Origin: Halobacillus litoralis
Lineage (GTDB): Bacteria; Bacillota; Bacilli; Bacillales; Halobacillaceae
Length of the DNA: 64,000 nucleotides
Reading direction: 5' to 3'
Assembly: GCF_009856355.1 (NCBI RefSeq)
Contig: NZ_WMEW01000001.1
Location: forward strand, 434,001-498,000
The translations under genes and the position numbers were made by a program. Every line of letters begins with the position of its first letter. Position 1 is the stretch's first letter. The notes under the pieces are model-generated. The model was not told the DNA's origin. It did no database searches and saw only the letters and a program-made list of their open reading frames with translations. Shown here piece by piece: positions 9,686 to 19,101 of this stretch.

Positions 9686-12600
9686 CTACATGTTTCTTCT
9701 ATACTGTCCCCCTACTTCATAAAGCGCGTTGGTAATCTGTCCGAGACTGGCGACTTTAACGGTTTCCATCAGTTCAGCAAAGATGTTTCCGCCTCCGGCC
9801 GCTGTCTGCTTCAACCGATGAAGAGCCTCAGCCGCCTTCTGTTCATTCGACTGCTGGAAACGGCGGAGTTCTGTAATCTGGTGGTTCTTCTCTTCCTTGG
9901 AGGCACGGGCCAGTTCCATCGAATCGATTTCCTCTTCGGAAGGAGGATTTGGATTCAAGTACGTATTCACACCGATGATCGGCAGGTCCCCTGAATGCTT
10001 CTTCCCTTCATAATAAAGAGACTCCTCCTGAATTTTCCCACGTTGATACTGGCGCTCCATCGCTCCCAGCACACCCCCGCGGTCGTTGATCCGTTCGAAC
10101 TCCTGAAGCACCGCTTCTTCGACCAGGTCGGTCAGCTCTCTGATAATGTACGCCCCCTGGAGGGAGTTTTCATTTTTCGTGAGACCGAACTCCTTGCTGA
10201 TGATCATTTGAATCGCCATCGCCCTTCTAACCGACTCTTCGGTAGGTGTTGTAATGGCTTCATCATAGGAGTTGGTATGCAGGGAATTACAGTTGTCCTG
10301 AATCGCAATCAGTGCCTGCAGCGTCGTCCGGATATCATTAAAATCTATTTCCTGCGCGTGCAGGGACCGTCCGGAAGTCTGGATGTGATACTTCAGCTTC
10401 TGACTCCGCTCATTCGCTCCATATTTATCCCGCATGACGACGGCCCAGATCCGCCTCGCTACGCGGCCAAGCACGGTGTATTCCGGATCCAGTCCGTTGG
10501 AGAAGAAGAAGGATAAATTGGGTGCAAACTTGTTGATGTCCATTCCACGGCTCAAATAATACTCCACATAAGTAAAACCATTGGCTAGGGTAAAGGCCAG
10601 CTGTGTAATCGGGTTTGCCCCTGCTTCAGCAATGTGATAGCCCGATATAGAGACGGAATAATAGTTGCGGACCTGATGGTCAATGAAATACTGTTGAATA
10701 TCGCCCATCATCCTCAAGGCAAATTCTGTAGAGAAAATGCAGGTATTCTGCCCCTGGTCTTCTTTCAGAATATCTGCCTGAACGGTGCCGCGGACGACTT
10801 GAATCGTTTCTGTTTTGATCTTTTCCGCTTCCTCCGCCGTCGGCGCCCGCCCTTCCTCCTCCTGGAACTTCTCCAGCTGCTGGTCGACGGCTGTATTGAA
10901 GAACATGGCCAGAATAATCGGCGCCGGTCCATTAATCGTCATCGATACCGACGTCGTTGGATCGACAAGATCAAAGCCGTCATACAGCTTTTTCATATCT
11001 TCAAGGGTGCAGATGTTCACTCCACTCTCGCCGACCTTTCCGTAGATGTCCGGCCGCTCATCCGGATCCTCCCCGTACAGCGTAACGGAATCAAAGGCTG
11101 TACTCAGTCTTTTCGCATCATCGCCTTCCGATAAATAATGAAAACGGCGGTTCGTCCGCTCCGGAGTTCCTTCCCCGGCAAACTGACGCTTCGGATCTTC
11201 CCCTTTCCGTTTGAAAGGAAAAACGCCGGCTGTAAAAGGAAAGGCGCCCGGAACATTCTCCTGAAGGAGCCACGTCAACCGGTCTCCCCAGTCCTTATAG
11301 CGTGGGAGGGCCACTTTCGGGATTTTCGTTCCACTCAGGCTTTCAGTGGTCAGGTCCATCGTGATGGCTCTGCCCCGGACTTCAAATGTATACGTATCGC
11401 CGCTGTATCGTTCGTGAAGACCATCCCAGTCCCCCAGCTTGTCGAGCGCATCCCGGTCGATGGTCCGCTCATAATCCTCCATTAAACGGTGAAGGTTCTT
11501 TTTAACGTCTTCATCTTCCAGCATATCGAGGGTCCCCTGAAGCTGATACAGCTTACTCGCCGCTTCCGCCTGTGTGTCCGTATGCTGGTGATAATCGCGG
11601 ACAGCCATGGAAATATCCCGCAGATACTGCTTCCGCTCATTCGGAATGATCACATTCTGCTTTTCCGCCTTTTGGTTCAGGGAAGAGAAAGAAGTTTCCT
11701 CCTGCCAGGCATAGGTGTCATTCAACTTCTCCAGCAGCGCCGCGAACAAAGTGTTTGTCCCCGGGTCATTGAACTGGCTGGCAATCGTCCCATAGACAGG
11801 GAAACGGCTGTCATCCTCATGGAACAGCATATGACTGCGCTGATACTGCTTTTTCACTTGATTAAATGCGTCCTCGGAACCTTTCTGCTCGAACTTGTTA
11901 ATGACAATAAAGTCGGCAAAATCAATCATATCGATTTTTTCAAGCTGGGAAGGGGCTCCGAACTCTGCAGTCATCACATACATGGATAAATCCGTAATGT
12001 CCGTAACCGCGGCATCACCCTGTCCGATTCCGCTCGTTTCGACAATAATAAAATCCACGCCGGCAGCTTTCACAACCTGAATGGCCTCCTCCACTGCGGT
12101 AGACAACTCTGAGCGGGCGTCACGTGTCGCCAGCGACCTCATATAAACGCGGGGATGGAAGATCGCATTCATACGGATCCGGTCCCCAAGAAGCGCGCCT
12201 CCGGTTTTCTTTTTCGTCGGATCGACAGACAGGACAGCGATTTTCTTTTCCGGGACCTCGTGAATAAAACGACGGATCAGTTCATCGGTCAGCGAACTTT
12301 TCCCCGCTCCCCCCGTACCGGTAATTCCGAGAACCGGAATCGTTTTATCCTGCGTTTTCTCTACCGCTGTTTCAAAGGCAGCTACAGCCTCCCGCTCTTC
12401 CTTGGACGTATTTTCGACATACGTAATAAAGCGGGCGACTGCCTGATGATTTCCTTCAGATAAATCGGCCACCCCTTTTTCCACATCAAGGGGGGGGAGA
12501 AAATCACACTCCTCCATCATCTTGTTAATCATCCCCTGCAGACCAAGGGAACGGCCGTCTTCCGGAGAAAATACCCGGGCAACGCCGTACTCGTGAAGCT

Positions 12601-12934
12601 CTTTGATTTCACGGGGAATGATCACACCGCCTCCGCCTCCATAAACGCGGATATGACCGGCACCCTTTTCATTCAAAAGGTCGACCATGTACTTGAAATA
12701 TTCCACATGTCCTCCCTGATAGGACGAAATGGCAATGCCCTGGGCATCTTCCTGTACCGCCGCATTGACCACTTCTTCAACGGACCGGTTATGACCGAGG
12801 TGGATCACTTCCGCACCGGTGGATTGCAGAATTCTCCTCATAATATTAATGGAAGCGTCATGACCATCGAAAAGACTGGAAGCCGTAACGAATCGTACAG
12901 GATTCTTCGGCTTATAGATTGTCGGTTGTTCCAT
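9686..12934 (-). CDS. icmF: Fused isobutyryl-CoA mutase IcmF
   Basis: Adenosylcobalamin-dependent mutase that interconverts isobutyryl-CoA and n-butyryl-CoA; some homologues act on other branched acyl-CoAs. The 1082 residues show the full fusion. A B12-binding domain has Asp23-x-His25 (DGHDAS, Ser where DxHxxG has Gly). A MeaB-like GTPase has P-loop GTGGAGKS at about 206-213. The catalytic mutase barrel lies in the last 550 residues. It is the last gene of the fadF-thl-hbd-acd-acd-meaB-tetR-icmF operon. The G-domain is its own chaperone, yet a separate MeaB lies two genes upstream. Exact substrate is inferred. Confidence 0.93.
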   Translation of the reverse strand: MEQPTIYKPKNPVRFVTASSLFDGHDASINIMRRILQSTGAEVIHLGHNRSVEEVVNAAVQEDAQGIAISSYQGGHVEYFKYMVDLLNEKGAGHIRVYGGGGGVIIPREIKELHEYGVARVFSPEDGRSLGLQGMINKMMEECDFLPPLDVEKGVADLSEGNHQAVARFITYVENTSKEEREAVAAFETAVEKTQDKTIPVLGITGTGGAGKSSLTDELIRRFIHEVPEKKIAVLSVDPTKKKTGGALLGDRIRMNAIFHPRVYMRSLATRDARSELSTAVEEAIQVVKAAGVDFIIVETSGIGQGDAAVTDITDLSMYVMTAEFGAPSQLEKIDMIDFADFIVINKFEQKGSEDAFNQVKKQYQRSHMLFHEDDSRFPVYGTIASQFNDPGTNTLFAALLEKLNDTYAWQEETSFSSLNQKAEKQNVIIPNERKQYLRDISMAVRDYHQHTDTQAEAASKLYQLQGTLDMLEDEDVKKNLHRLMEDYERTIDRDALDKLGDWDGLHERYSGDTYTFEVRGRAITMDLTTESLSGTKIPKVALPRYKDWGDRLTWLLQENVPGAFPFTAGVFPFKRKGEDPKRQFAGEGTPERTNRRFHYLSEGDDAKRLSTAFDSVTLYGEDPDERPDIYGKVGESGVNICTLEDMKKLYDGFDLVDPTTSVSMTINGPAPIILAMFFNTAVDQQLEKFQEEEGRAPTAEEAEKIKTETIQVVRGTVQADILKEDQGQNTCIFSTEFALRMMGDIQQYFIDHQVRNYYSVSISGYHIAEAGANPITQLAFTLANGFTYVEYYLSRGMDINKFAPNLSFFFSNGLDPEYTVLGRVARRIWAVVMRDKYGANERSQKLKYHIQTSGRSLHAQEIDFNDIRTTLQALIAIQDNCNSLHTNSYDEAITTPTEESVRRAMAIQMIISKEFGLTKNENSLQGAYIIRELTDLVEEAVLQEFERINDRGGVLGAMERQYQRGKIQEESLYYEGKKHSGDLPIIGVNTYLNPNPPSEEEIDSMELARASKEEKNHQITELRRFQQSNEQKAAEALHRLKQTAAGGGNIFAELMETVKVASLGQITNALYEVGGQYRRNM

Positions 12935-12964
12935 TTCCGCTCTTCCTTTCTTTTTCAGCCGGCG

Positions 12965-13621
12965 TTACGCATTCCCTGCGCCGTCAACCGGCTGTATGAT
13001 TCCTTCTGCCTCTTTTCCCAGACCCTTTAGAAGCAGGTGGATCTGGGTATCGGTATATGATTGAATCGTAAACGTACGCTGCAGAATCCAGCGTCTGAAC
13101 CCCCACATCTGTCCCTGAACAAATATATTATTGGCTATCAAGCGTACTTCCGCTTCGGTACATTCCCCGGGGAGGCTGTTGATGATGACCTGCTCCAGCA
13201 TGGCGACCATATCCCGCTCTTTCTGCAGGACATAATCCTGAGCTTCCCGTGACAGGGACTTTACTTCCTGATACATCACCAGGACTTCATCCTGCATATC
13301 ATCCATCAATTGAAAATAAGAACGGACCGCTTGAATCAGACTGTTCACCGATGTCTGCTCCGGATCAATCGAGGCTTCCATTCTCTCTTTGACACGCTGA
13401 TAAATAGAGTCACAGACGAGAAATAATACATCCTCTTTCTTGCGGATGTATTCATATAAGGTTCCGATGCTGAATCCGGACGCTTTTGCGATTTCGCGTG
13501 TCGTCGTTTTATGAAAGCCTTTCTCCATAAACAGCGTCACGGCACCCTTGATCATCTGGTTTCTCCGCTTTAAAATCAGTGCTTCATCCTTGATGGTTGA
13601 TGGCACTTGCTGATCCGCCAC
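12965..13621 (-). CDS. TetR/AcrR family regulator of the acyl-CoA operon
   Basis: A 218-residue regulator with an N-terminal helix-turn-helix (about 24-60, TTREIAKASGFSIGTLYEYI) and an all-helical ligand domain of the kind that binds acyl-CoAs or similar effectors. The start GTG (13619-13621) lies one base after the meaB stop and is preceded by AAGGGTGAG. The longer open frame runs back into meaB and is unlikely. Because it lies inside the operon, the palindrome TTGAGCGAGCGTTCAA at 18991-19006 in the operon promoter is a plausible target. The ligand is unknown. It is not an obvious match to B. subtilis FadR. Confidence 0.85.
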   Translation of the reverse strand: MADQQVPSTIKDEALILKRRNQMIKGAVTLFMEKGFHKTTTREIAKASGFSIGTLYEYIRKKEDVLFLVCDSIYQRVKERMEASIDPEQTSVNSLIQAVRSYFQLMDDMQDEVLVMYQEVKSLSREAQDYVLQKERDMVAMLEQVIINSLPGECTEAEVRLIANNIFVQGQMWGFRRWILQRTFTIQSYTDTQIHLLLKGLGKEAEGIIQPVDGAGNA

Positions 13622-13622
13622 A

Positions 13623-14564
13623 TCACTCACCCTTCCCAGCCCATTCCTGCAACCATGATCGGGCCAACTGGTATGGATCGGCATCGGGATTTTCGAAGGC
13701 TGCTGTTTTCTGTGGATCCTTCTCTACAGAGGATTTGACGTTCCGCCATATTTCTTCGCGGATCAGATCATAGACTTCCAGCTGCAGCTGTTCTTTCCTC
13801 CGCTTCGTCCCTGCCTTGGTTTCATATAAATACGTACGGTGCTCTTTCATCTTCTCCCAGACCTCAGCCATACCTCTGGACTCGACCGCCACCGTCTCCA
13901 CGATAGGCGGCTGCCACCCTTCCGGCTGGATGATCATCAAATATTCCTCAAGGGTCGACTTCAGCTTACGAACACCCGGAAGGTCTGCTTTATTAATAAG
14001 AAAGAGATCAGCAATTTCCATAATCCCTGCCTTGAAAATCTGCAGCACATCTCCACTGTTCGGTGTCAATACAAGCCCGGTTGTATCCACCACCTTCATG
14101 ACATCCAGCTCGGACTGACCGACCCCGACGGTTTCCACCAGTACGACATCAAAGCCATACGCATCACAGACCCGGATGCTGTCCTTCGTCGCCCTCGCCA
14201 AGCCTCCAAGACTGCCCCTTGTTGCCATACTGCGGATGAAAATCCCTGGATCAAGGAAATGCTGGTTCATCCTGGTACGGTCCCCGAGCAGGGCACCGCC
14301 GCTGAATGGACTCGTAGGGTCAACGGCAATAACGGCAACGGTAAGCTCCTGCTTCCTTAAATAAGTCAGCAGCCGGTTGATCAACGAACTTTTCCCCGCC
14401 CCGGGTGATCCTGTGATGCCGATGTAGTGGGCCTGCTTCTGTATCGAAAAGATGTCACTCATCAGCGGAAGCTTTTCCGGATCCTCATTTTCAACGAGCG
14501 TGATGGCACGGGCCAGCGCCCTCATATCCTGATTTTGTATTCGTTCCGCCAACGGATGCATCAT
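13623..14564 (-). CDS. meaB: MeaB/ArgK-type G3E GTPase (methylmalonyl-CoA mutase chaperone family)
   Basis: SIMIBI-class GTPase that gates cofactor loading of B12-dependent acyl-CoA mutases. It has 313 residues: Walker A GSPGAGKSS at about 52-60, the switch regions around [16 protein letters not shown] and VETVGVGQSE, and base-recognition NKAD. AAGGTGATGG precedes two adjacent ATGs. Genes overlap or nearly touch on both sides. It may serve IcmF in trans or a methylmalonyl-CoA mutase coded elsewhere. Old ArgK annotations (arginine kinase) for this family are incorrect. Confidence 0.93.
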   Translation of the reverse strand: MMHPLAERIQNQDMRALARAITLVENEDPEKLPLMSDIFSIQKQAHYIGITGSPGAGKSSLINRLLTYLRKQELTVAVIAVDPTSPFSGGALLGDRTRMNQHFLDPGIFIRSMATRGSLGGLARATKDSIRVCDAYGFDVVLVETVGVGQSELDVMKVVDTTGLVLTPNSGDVLQIFKAGIMEIADLFLINKADLPGVRKLKSTLEEYLMIIQPEGWQPPIVETVAVESRGMAEVWEKMKEHRTYLYETKAGTKRRKEQLQLEVYDLIREEIWRNVKSSVEKDPQKTAAFENPDADPYQLARSWLQEWAGKGE

Positions 14565-14575
14565 CCATCACCTTC

Positions 14576-15715
14576 CTACTTCGTTACCATCCGGCCGATA
14601 ACGAGACGCTGAATCTCCTGGGTTCCCTCATATATCTGCGTGATCTTCGCGTCCCTCATGTACCGTTCGACCGGGTAATCCTTCGTGTATCCATATCCCC
14701 CGTGTACCTGAACGGCCTCCGTAGTCACTTTCATCGCCGTATCGCCGGCAAACAACTTCGCCATTGCCGATGCTTTGGAGTACGGAAGACCTTCAGATTC
14801 CAAGTACGCGGCTTGATACGTAAGCAGGCGGGAAGCTTCGATTTCAGTGGCCATATCCGCCAGCTTAAACGAAATCCCCTGTAAAGCAGCGATCGGCTTC
14901 CCGAACTGCTCCCGTTCTTTAGCATAAGCAACGGATTCATCAAGCGCCCCCTGGGCGATTCCTACAGCCTGTGCAGCGATTCCGTTTCTACCACCGTCGA
15001 GCGTCATCATAGCGATTTTAAATCCCTGTCCTTCTTCTCCAAGCAGATTTTCCTTAGGAATCCGGCAGTCTTCAAAAATCAACTCGGTCGTTGGAGAGGA
15101 ACGAATGCCGAGCTTCTTCTCTTTTTTCCCTGTGGAGAATCCCGGGGTGTCTTTTTCTACGATGAATGCACTGATGCCCCGGTTCCCTTCGTCCTGATTC
15201 GTTTTAGCAAAGACGACATACGTATCCGCCACACCGCCATTGGTAATCCACACTTTGCTACCGTTCAATACATAGCTGTCTCCATCAAGCTTCGCCTGTG
15301 TGCGCATGGAGGACACATCACTTCCCGCTCCGGGTTCGGACAAAGCGTAGGCCCCGAGCTTTTCACCAGCAGCCAGCGGCGTTAGAAACTTCTTCTTCTG
15401 TTCTTCTGTTCCAAATGTATAAATCGGCCAGCTGGCCAGAGAGATATGGGCGGAGAGCGTGACCCCCGTGGAAGCACATACTCTGGAAAGCTCCTCCACA
15501 GCAATGACATAACTGATAAAATCCGAACCGATGCCCCCGTATTCTTCCGGCCATGGGATGCCAGTCAGCCCGAGTTCAGCCATCTTATCAAAAATTTCAC
15601 GATCAAAACGCTCCTCTTCATCGCGCTCAGCCGCTGTTGGTTCCACCTCGTTCTTGGAAAAATCCCGGACCATTTTTCTAAGCATTTCCTGCTCTTCTGT
15701 TAATGTGAAATTCAT
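14576..15715 (-). CDS. Acyl-CoA dehydrogenase (short/branched chain, first of pair by position)
   Basis: FAD enzyme for the first dehydrogenation of acyl-CoA beta-oxidation, passing electrons to ETF. The 379 residues follow the family plan: helical N-domain, FAD loop [11 protein letters not shown], second signature [20 protein letters not shown], and catalytic Glu in [11 protein letters not shown]. An AGGAGG site lies 7 nt before ATG. Closely related to its upstream neighbour, so the two are probably an old tandem duplication with different chain preference. MmgC and AcdA of B. subtilis are the nearest known relatives by motif. Confidence 0.93.
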   Translation of the reverse strand: MNFTLTEEQEMLRKMVRDFSKNEVEPTAAERDEEERFDREIFDKMAELGLTGIPWPEEYGGIGSDFISYVIAVEELSRVCASTGVTLSAHISLASWPIYTFGTEEQKKKFLTPLAAGEKLGAYALSEPGAGSDVSSMRTQAKLDGDSYVLNGSKVWITNGGVADTYVVFAKTNQDEGNRGISAFIVEKDTPGFSTGKKEKKLGIRSSPTTELIFEDCRIPKENLLGEEGQGFKIAMMTLDGGRNGIAAQAVGIAQGALDESVAYAKEREQFGKPIAALQGISFKLADMATEIEASRLLTYQAAYLESEGLPYSKASAMAKLFAGDTAMKVTTEAVQVHGGYGYTKDYPVERYMRDAKITQIYEGTQEIQRLVIGRMVTK

Positions 15716-15727
15716 TTCTCCATCCTC

Positions 15728-16879
15728 CTAATCTCTCACCAGATGATTGCCGATGACCACACGCTGGACTTCGCTCGTTCCCTCGTAAATCTCGCAGACT
15801 TTCGCGTCTCTGAAGAAGCGTTCCACCGCATAATCTTCTGTATATCCATAGCCTCCGTGTATCTGTACTGCCTCAATGGCCGCTTTGACTGCCGTGCGGG
15901 AAGCCATCAGCTTAGCCATCGACGCTTCTTTACTGCACGGCTTTCCCAGTGCCTGCATGGATGCTGCGTTGTAAACCATCAGCTTCGAAGCTTCTACTTC
16001 TGAAGCCATATCTGCCAATTTGAAGGAGATCCCCTGCAGGTGGGCGATCGGCCTGCCGAACTGCTCCCTTTCCTTTGCGTAGGCAGCCGCATGCTCCAAA
16101 GCGGCTTCCGCAATCCCGAGCGACTGGGCAGCAATGCCGATCCGTCCAATATTCAAGTTGGAAAGGGCAATTTTATAGCCTTCCCCTTCCTTCCCCAAGA
16201 GCTGGGAGACCGGCAGCTCGCAGGCATCAAAGTTCAAGGATACCGTGCTCGATCCGTGCATGCCCATTTTCCTTTCCGCTTTACCAATAGCAAATCCAGG
16301 CGTTCCGCGTTCCACAATAAAAGCGCTCAAGCCTTTACTCGGAGGTACATCAGGGTTCGTCCGTGCAAAGACGATGAAGGTATCTGCATTGCCTCCGTTG
16401 GTGATAAACACCTTGGAGCCATTAAGAATGTACCGGTCCCCTTTCTTCTCGGCACGTGTCTTCAGACTGCTGGCATCACTGCCGGCGCTTGGTTCGGTCA
16501 GGGCAAACGCACCCAGGTATTGTCCCGAGGCGAGTTTGGGAATGTATTTGGATTTCTGCTCTTCCGATCCGAAGTATAGGATGGGGTTGGTCCCCACCGA
16601 TGTATGCACAGATAAAATGACCCCGAGTGTCGCACTTACCTTGGATAGTTCATGAATAGCAATAATGTAGGAGGTGTAGTCCATTTCCGCACCTCCATAG
16701 GCTTCAGGAATGGGGATCCCCATTAAACCGAGCTCCCCCATTTGAGGAATCAGTTCTTCCGGAAACCGGTCTTCCTGCTCCATACGCTCGACGGCGGGTG
16801 CCACTTCGTTTTGTGCGAAGTCCTGCACCATCCGGCGCATCATTTTCTGTTCATCTGTAAATTGAAGATCCACGGTCAT
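15728..16879 (-). CDS. acdA: Acyl-CoA dehydrogenase (second paralogue)
   Basis: 383-residue FAD acyl-CoA dehydrogenase. It has the FAD loop FALTEPSAGSD, the [20 protein letters not shown] signature and catalytic Glu in EIYEGTSEVQR. In B. subtilis acdA lies beside fadF and rpoE, which suits this gene or its downstream paralogue; which one is the true orthologue is unclear. AAGGGGAG abuts the ATG and a GTG two codons later would have better spacing, so the start is uncertain by two residues. Confidence 0.92.
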   Translation of the reverse strand: MTVDLQFTDEQKMMRRMVQDFAQNEVAPAVERMEQEDRFPEELIPQMGELGLMGIPIPEAYGGAEMDYTSYIIAIHELSKVSATLGVILSVHTSVGTNPILYFGSEEQKSKYIPKLASGQYLGAFALTEPSAGSDASSLKTRAEKKGDRYILNGSKVFITNGGNADTFIVFARTNPDVPPSKGLSAFIVERGTPGFAIGKAERKMGMHGSSTVSLNFDACELPVSQLLGKEGEGYKIALSNLNIGRIGIAAQSLGIAEAALEHAAAYAKEREQFGRPIAHLQGISFKLADMASEVEASKLMVYNAASMQALGKPCSKEASMAKLMASRTAVKAAIEAVQIHGGYGYTEDYAVERFFRDAKVCEIYEGTSEVQRVVIGNHLVRD

Positions 16880-16895
16880 CTCCCCTTTTCCTCAG

Positions 16896-17747
16896 TTATT
16901 CATAGATGTAAAAACCGCGGCCGGACTTCTTCCCGAGCCAGCCGGCTTTGACGTATTTACGGAGAAGCGGACATGGTCTGTATTTGCTGTCGCCAAATCC
17001 GTCATGCAGGATCTCCATTATATAAAGACACGTATCCAGTCCGATAAAATCCGCCAGGGTCAGCGGCCCCATCGGATGATTCATGCCCAGCTTCATCACA
17101 GCATCCACGTCCTCGGGAGAAGCGACACCTTCATGAACCGTGTAAATCGCCTCATTGATCATCGGCATCAAAATTCTATTGGAAACAAACCCAGGGAAAT
17201 CCTCCACCTCTACCGGTGTCTTCTGGAGTTTTTCGGCCATTTCTTTCACGGTGGCATACGTTTCATCACTCGTCTGAATCGCCCTGATGATTTCCACAAG
17301 CTTCATAACCGGGACCGGATTCATAAAATGCATGCCAATGACCTGTTCCGGACGCTTCGTCGCTGCCGCAATTTCGGTGATTGGAAGGGAAGAGGTATTG
17401 GTCGCTAAAACAGCATGAGGAGGTGTGATTTCATCCAGCTGCTGGAACACATCGATCTTCACTTTCATATTCTCCACGACGGCTTCCACGACGAGGTCAC
17501 AGTCCGACGCATCCTGCAGGTCGGTCGTAATGGTCAGGTTCTTCAGCGTCTCGTCACGTTTTCCATCGGTCATGCGCCCCTTCTCCACAGCTCTTTCCAG
17601 ACGCTTTTCAATTCCGTCTCTTCCTTTATTCAATGCTTCCTGATCTCGATCATTCAATTTCACATAAAAACCGGCCTGAGCAAAGACTTGAGCAATCCCT
17701 GCGCCCATCTGTCCTGCGCCGATGACCATGACTTTATTCATTGACAT
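16896..17747 (-). CDS. mmgB: 3-hydroxybutyryl-CoA dehydrogenase
   Basis: NAD(P)-dependent oxidation of 3-hydroxyacyl-CoA to the 3-keto form. It has 283 residues. The Rossmann motif [14 protein letters not shown] is at about 10-23, the conserved catalytic His-Glu region is [14 protein letters not shown], and the C-terminal dimer domain has [21 protein letters not shown] lies 7 nt upstream of the ATG. It sits between the thiolase and the dehydrogenases, as mmgB does in the B. subtilis mmg operon; hbd is an equivalent symbol. Confidence 0.93.
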   Translation of the reverse strand: MSMNKVMVIGAGQMGAGIAQVFAQAGFYVKLNDRDQEALNKGRDGIEKRLERAVEKGRMTDGKRDETLKNLTITTDLQDASDCDLVVEAVVENMKVKIDVFQQLDEITPPHAVLATNTSSLPITEIAAATKRPEQVIGMHFMNPVPVMKLVEIIRAIQTSDETYATVKEMAEKLQKTPVEVEDFPGFVSNRILMPMINEAIYTVHEGVASPEDVDAVMKLGMNHPMGPLTLADFIGLDTCLYIMEILHDGFGDSKYRPCPLLRKYVKAGWLGKKSGRGFYIYE

Positions 17748-17760
17748 CCGTATGTCCCCC

Positions 17761-18948
17761 TTATTGTTTCGGTACTTCGATTAGAACCGCATCTCCCTGG
17801 CCGCCGCCTGAGCAGATGGCTGCAATTCCTGTACCGCCGCCCCGGCGTTTCAGTTCATAAGCCAGTGTCAAAAGGATACGTGCTCCACTGGCTCCGATTG
17901 GATGTCCAAGAGCAACGGCTCCACCGTTGACATTCACTTTCTCCGGATCCAGACCGGCAATTTTCCCACTGGCCAGTGAAACAGCCGCAAACGCCTCATT
18001 CACCTCAAATAAATCGATATCCCTTATGGTCTTTCCGGTTTTTTTCAGAAGTTTATTAATGACAAGTCCAGGTGTCTGTGGGAAATCCCGGGCTTCCACT
18101 GCAATCTCATCGTGAGCGAGAATAGTCGCAAGCACAGATGATCCGGTCTCCTTGGCCTTTTCTTCTGACATTAAGACCATGGCACACGCTCCGTCATTGA
18201 CGCCCGGTGCATTTCCTGCTGTAATCGTCCCGGACTTGTCAAAAACGGGGCGCAGTTTTGATAACGCTTCCATTGTTGTGCTCTTTCGTGGAGCTTCATC
18301 CTGATCCACGGCGACAGGATCTCCTTTACGCTGCGGGATTTCAACAGGAGTGATTTCTTCGCCCAGCTTCCCAGCTTCCGTGGCCTGGACGGCCCGCTGA
18401 TGACTGCGGTATGCCCACTCATCCTGATCCTCACGTGTCAATTCATACTGCTCGGCTGTCCGATTGCCGTAATTGCCCATATGCACGTTCTCAAAAGAAC
18501 AAGTCAATCCGTCATGCACCATCATATCTTTCACGGCAGCATCTCCCATCCGGAGCCCCCATCGTGCTTTCGGCATGAAGTAAGGCGCGTTGCTCATGCT
18601 TTCCATACCACCGGCGACGATGATTTCTTCTTCCCCAAGACGGATGAACTGATCTCCCATCGTAACGCTGCGCATACCGGATGCACACACTTTATTCACG
18701 GTTTCTGTTTTGACATCCCACGGAATCCCTGCTTCACGGGCCGCCTGTCTGGAAGGAAGCTGTCCCTGCCCCCCCTGAAGAACGGTGCCCATGATGACTT
18801 CGTTCACGTCCTCAACGTGGACCTGCGCTTTTTTCAAAGCGGCTTTGATAGCCAGACCTCCAAGCTGCGCTGCTGTCAGGGGTGCCAGGCTCCCTCCAAA
18901 TTTCCCAAATGGTGTTCGTGCTCCATCCACGATGACTGTTTTACGCAT
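17761..18948 (-). CDS. mmgA: Acetyl-CoA C-acyltransferase (thiolase)
   Basis: Cleaves 3-ketoacyl-CoA to acetyl-CoA and shortened acyl-CoA, or condenses two acetyl-CoA. The 395-residue protein has the active-site Cys in [11 protein letters not shown] (about 88), His in [10 protein letters not shown] and second Cys in [11 protein letters not shown] at 18946-18948 is chosen because GGGAGG stands 7 nt upstream; an ATG two codons earlier would touch it. It is the first gene behind the cre/palindrome promoter region, after a 153-bp gap from fadF. Confidence 0.93.
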   Translation of the reverse strand: MRKTVIVDGARTPFGKFGGSLAPLTAAQLGGLAIKAALKKAQVHVEDVNEVIMGTVLQGGQGQLPSRQAAREAGIPWDVKTETVNKVCASGMRSVTMGDQFIRLGEEEIIVAGGMESMSNAPYFMPKARWGLRMGDAAVKDMMVHDGLTCSFENVHMGNYGNRTAEQYELTREDQDEWAYRSHQRAVQATEAGKLGEEITPVEIPQRKGDPVAVDQDEAPRKSTTMEALSKLRPVFDKSGTITAGNAPGVNDGACAMVLMSEEKAKETGSSVLATILAHDEIAVEARDFPQTPGLVINKLLKKTGKTIRDIDLFEVNEAFAAVSLASGKIAGLDPEKVNVNGGAVALGHPIGASGARILLTLAYELKRRGGGTGIAAICSGGGQGDAVLIEVPKQ

Positions 18949-18966
18949 TGTCATTCCTCCCTTTAT

Positions 18967-19006
18967 TGTTAACGCTTACAAAATAGACGATTGAACGCTC
19001 GCTCAA
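18967..19006 (-). promoter_or_regulatory. cre site and TetR-type palindrome at the thiolase promoter
   Basis: On the minus strand TGTAAGCGTTAACA (18980-18967) matches the CcpA cre consensus TGWAANCGNTNWCA at every position. Just upstream TTGAGCGAGCGTTCAA (19006-18991) is an imperfect palindrome (6 of 8 arm positions) of the size bound by TetR proteins. It overlaps a possible -35 TTGAGC. The cre would cover the -10/start area. This suggests glucose repression plus acyl-CoA-type induction; binding is inferred. Confidence 0.6.
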
Positions 19007-19019
19007 CATCTTCCCATAA

Positions 19020-19051
19020 GGAAAGTGTACATAAAATCCTGTACACTTTCC
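19020..19051. repeat. Perfect 11-bp inverted repeat between fadF and thiolase
   Basis: GGAAAGTGTAC and GTACACTTTCC are perfect arms separated by 10 nt. There is no T-run on the minus strand, the direction of the operon, and only a delayed one on the plus strand. It could be an operator, an mRNA processing hairpin or a terminator for antisense transcripts. Confidence 0.55.
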
Positions 19052-19101
19052 ACAATTTTTCAATCATTCTGTCATTTTTTCGTTTTTAAACAAACGTTTA
19101 A

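Noticed and set aside
12965-13684. Longer start for the TetR gene within meaB
   Set aside because: It would add 21 residues coded inside meaB with no ribosome binding site; the GTG after the meaB stop is better.
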